Shown: in pieces, positions 63,307-64,000 of the stretch | How the letters are laid out: every line of letters begins with the position of its first letter | Position numbering within the stretch: the stretch's first letter is position 1 | From: Zavarzinella formosa DSM 19928 | GTDB taxonomy: Bacteria > Planctomycetota > Planctomycetia > Gemmatales > Gemmataceae | Reading direction: 5' to 3' | NCBI RefSeq assembly: GCF_000255705.1 | Contig: NZ_JH636444.1 | Span: forward strand, 109,023-173,022 | DNA: 64,000 nt | Made by a program: the position numbers and the translations under genes | Notes under the pieces: generated by a model | Database searches by the model: none | The model's input: the letters and a program-made list of their open reading frames with translations, nothing else | What the model was told of the DNA's origin: nothing

Positions 63307-64000
63307 TCATTCCCGACCGGGTGGAGAATCAGTTTTTATTCGACGGTGAATCTCGTGAGCCAGTCTGTTCAATGAATCGCGGCATTCGCCGCAGGTTCCT
63401 GTAACTTGGATTTGTTGGAGGATCAACACCCCGCCTCCGTTGATCGCAAACTCGTTGAAATCATGACGTGTTCCCGGATAGACCAGCATGCCAAACGGGC
63501 TTTTGGTCACATGCAGATAGGCGATGATTTGCTGAAGGTCATCTGCCGCCGGGGCGCCGACGAATGTCTTCCACTTGGTGTCGAGAACCAGCCACGGTTG
63601 TCCGGCGTTGGTGATTAACACGTCCGGACGTGCGGTCAATTCCGCCGGTCGGTGCGACGCTTCAGCGATCACAATAGATCGTTGCGATTGGACATCGAAT
63701 TCACGCAGGCTCCGCATCAAGCCGTCGGCGACGTAACGTTCAAATACCAAATGGAGATCCAGCATTTGCAGCGAAGTGTGGTGCTTGTCGGAGGTTTCTC
63801 GCGGATCGAACCCTTCCCAAATCAGACGGGCAAGGTCAATAAGCTCCTTTTCAGAAGCATCTGGCGAAGCCCGATCCAATTCGTCGAAGGCTCTTCGTAA
63901 ATCAAGTCCCTCGGCGGAGACACCAGCGTATGAAGTGATTGCATCCGACAGACAACCACCCGCTTCAGTGCTCGCGGAAAACCGATCCGCAATTTGTGCC
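63307..64000 (-). CDS. McrC-like restriction-system component, C-terminal part (runs off window end)
   Basis: The frame is open from the window edge to the stop at 63307, about 231 residues of the C-terminal portion. DLHLVFERYVADGLMRSL is followed by HRPAELTARPDVLITN and WLVLDTKWKTF, a PD-(D/E)xK-type nuclease core in which ARPD and LDTKWK supply acidic and lysine residues. This matches McrC, the nuclease subunit that works with the GTPase McrB in cutting methylated DNA. The start and an mcrB gene would lie beyond base 64000, so completeness is unknown. The gene is convergent with glgB. Confidence 0.78.
   Translation of the reverse strand, partial: AQIADRFSASTEAGGCLSDAITSYAGVSAEGLDLRRAFDELDRASPDASEKELIDLARLIWEGFDPRETSDKHHTSLQMLDLHLVFERYVADGLMRSLREFDVQSQRSIVIAEASHRPAELTARPDVLITNAGQPWLVLDTKWKTFVGAPAADDLQQIIAYLHVTKSPFGMLVYPGTRHDFNEFAINGGGVLILQQIQVTGTCGECRDSLNRLAHEIHRRIKTDSPPGRE

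Overview
The window reads as chromosomal DNA of a planctomycete, most likely from the Gemmata/Zavarzinella side of the phylum. I infer this from gene content, not from a search: a DUF1549/DUF1553 protein next to a Tat-type DUF1501 protein, a DUF1559 pseudopilin-like protein with the H-X9-DG end, a formylglycine sulfatase, a WD40 protein with a HEAT-like tail, a YdjY-type lipoprotein, and two surface-type proteins sharing an LExLExRExPA N-terminal motif. The DNA is GC-rich and coding density is high, with genes on both strands in short operons.

Layout. 1-395: 5' end of an ISAs1-type transposase, cut by the window edge. 452-7574: pheS, a sugar nucleotidyltransferase, a small lipoprotein, an M16 double-domain peptidase and an ABC-2 permease. 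7578-12970 (minus): three-gene secreted module of DUF1549/DUF1553, DUF1501 and a PPC-like protein. 13185-19454: prs, then a tight cluster of a glutamine-dependent asparagine synthetase with a DevC/DevA/DevB-like exporter. 19463-23013 (minus): Y-family polymerase, then an overlapping trio of DUF1559 protein, PepSY-like lipoprotein and HEAT protein. 23111-28179 (minus): moeA, lnt and a CusRS-like two-component system in one closely packed run. 28374-31320: ECF sigma factor, zinc-type anti-sigma factor and a secreted protein joined by ATGA overlaps. 31331-37533: RTX-type repeat protein, gamma-glutamyltransferase, ornithine-cyclodeaminase-like enzyme, secreted cyclophilin and sulfatase. 37739-42440: WD40/HEAT protein, glycine-zipper stress protein and a membrane protein.

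42999-53726 is a single 3575-residue gene and the outstanding feature. It has an LExLExRExPA start, two SdrD-B-like domains, a DUF11-like domain, 30 near-identical repeats of about 95 residues, and a cyclophilin domain that appears inserted into a C-terminal cadherin/Ig-like domain. The 30 repeats carry a higher-order pattern: one five-repeat cassette occurs three times.

53875-58429 (minus) holds a small XRE regulator behind an unknown HTH-like protein whose start sits beside a near-perfect 22-bp palindrome, then queA, a TlpA-like lipoprotein, mutY (with Glu where the catalytic Asp is expected) and an FHA protein. 58663-63220 holds a solute-binding lipoprotein, a YdjY-like lipoprotein and glgB. 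63307-64000 is the C-terminal part of an McrC-like restriction protein that runs off the window.

No rRNA, tRNA or CRISPR array was found. The main themes are envelope and extracellular proteins, envelope-stress-type regulation and housekeeping enzymes. All function calls rest on motifs and family knowledge read by eye.
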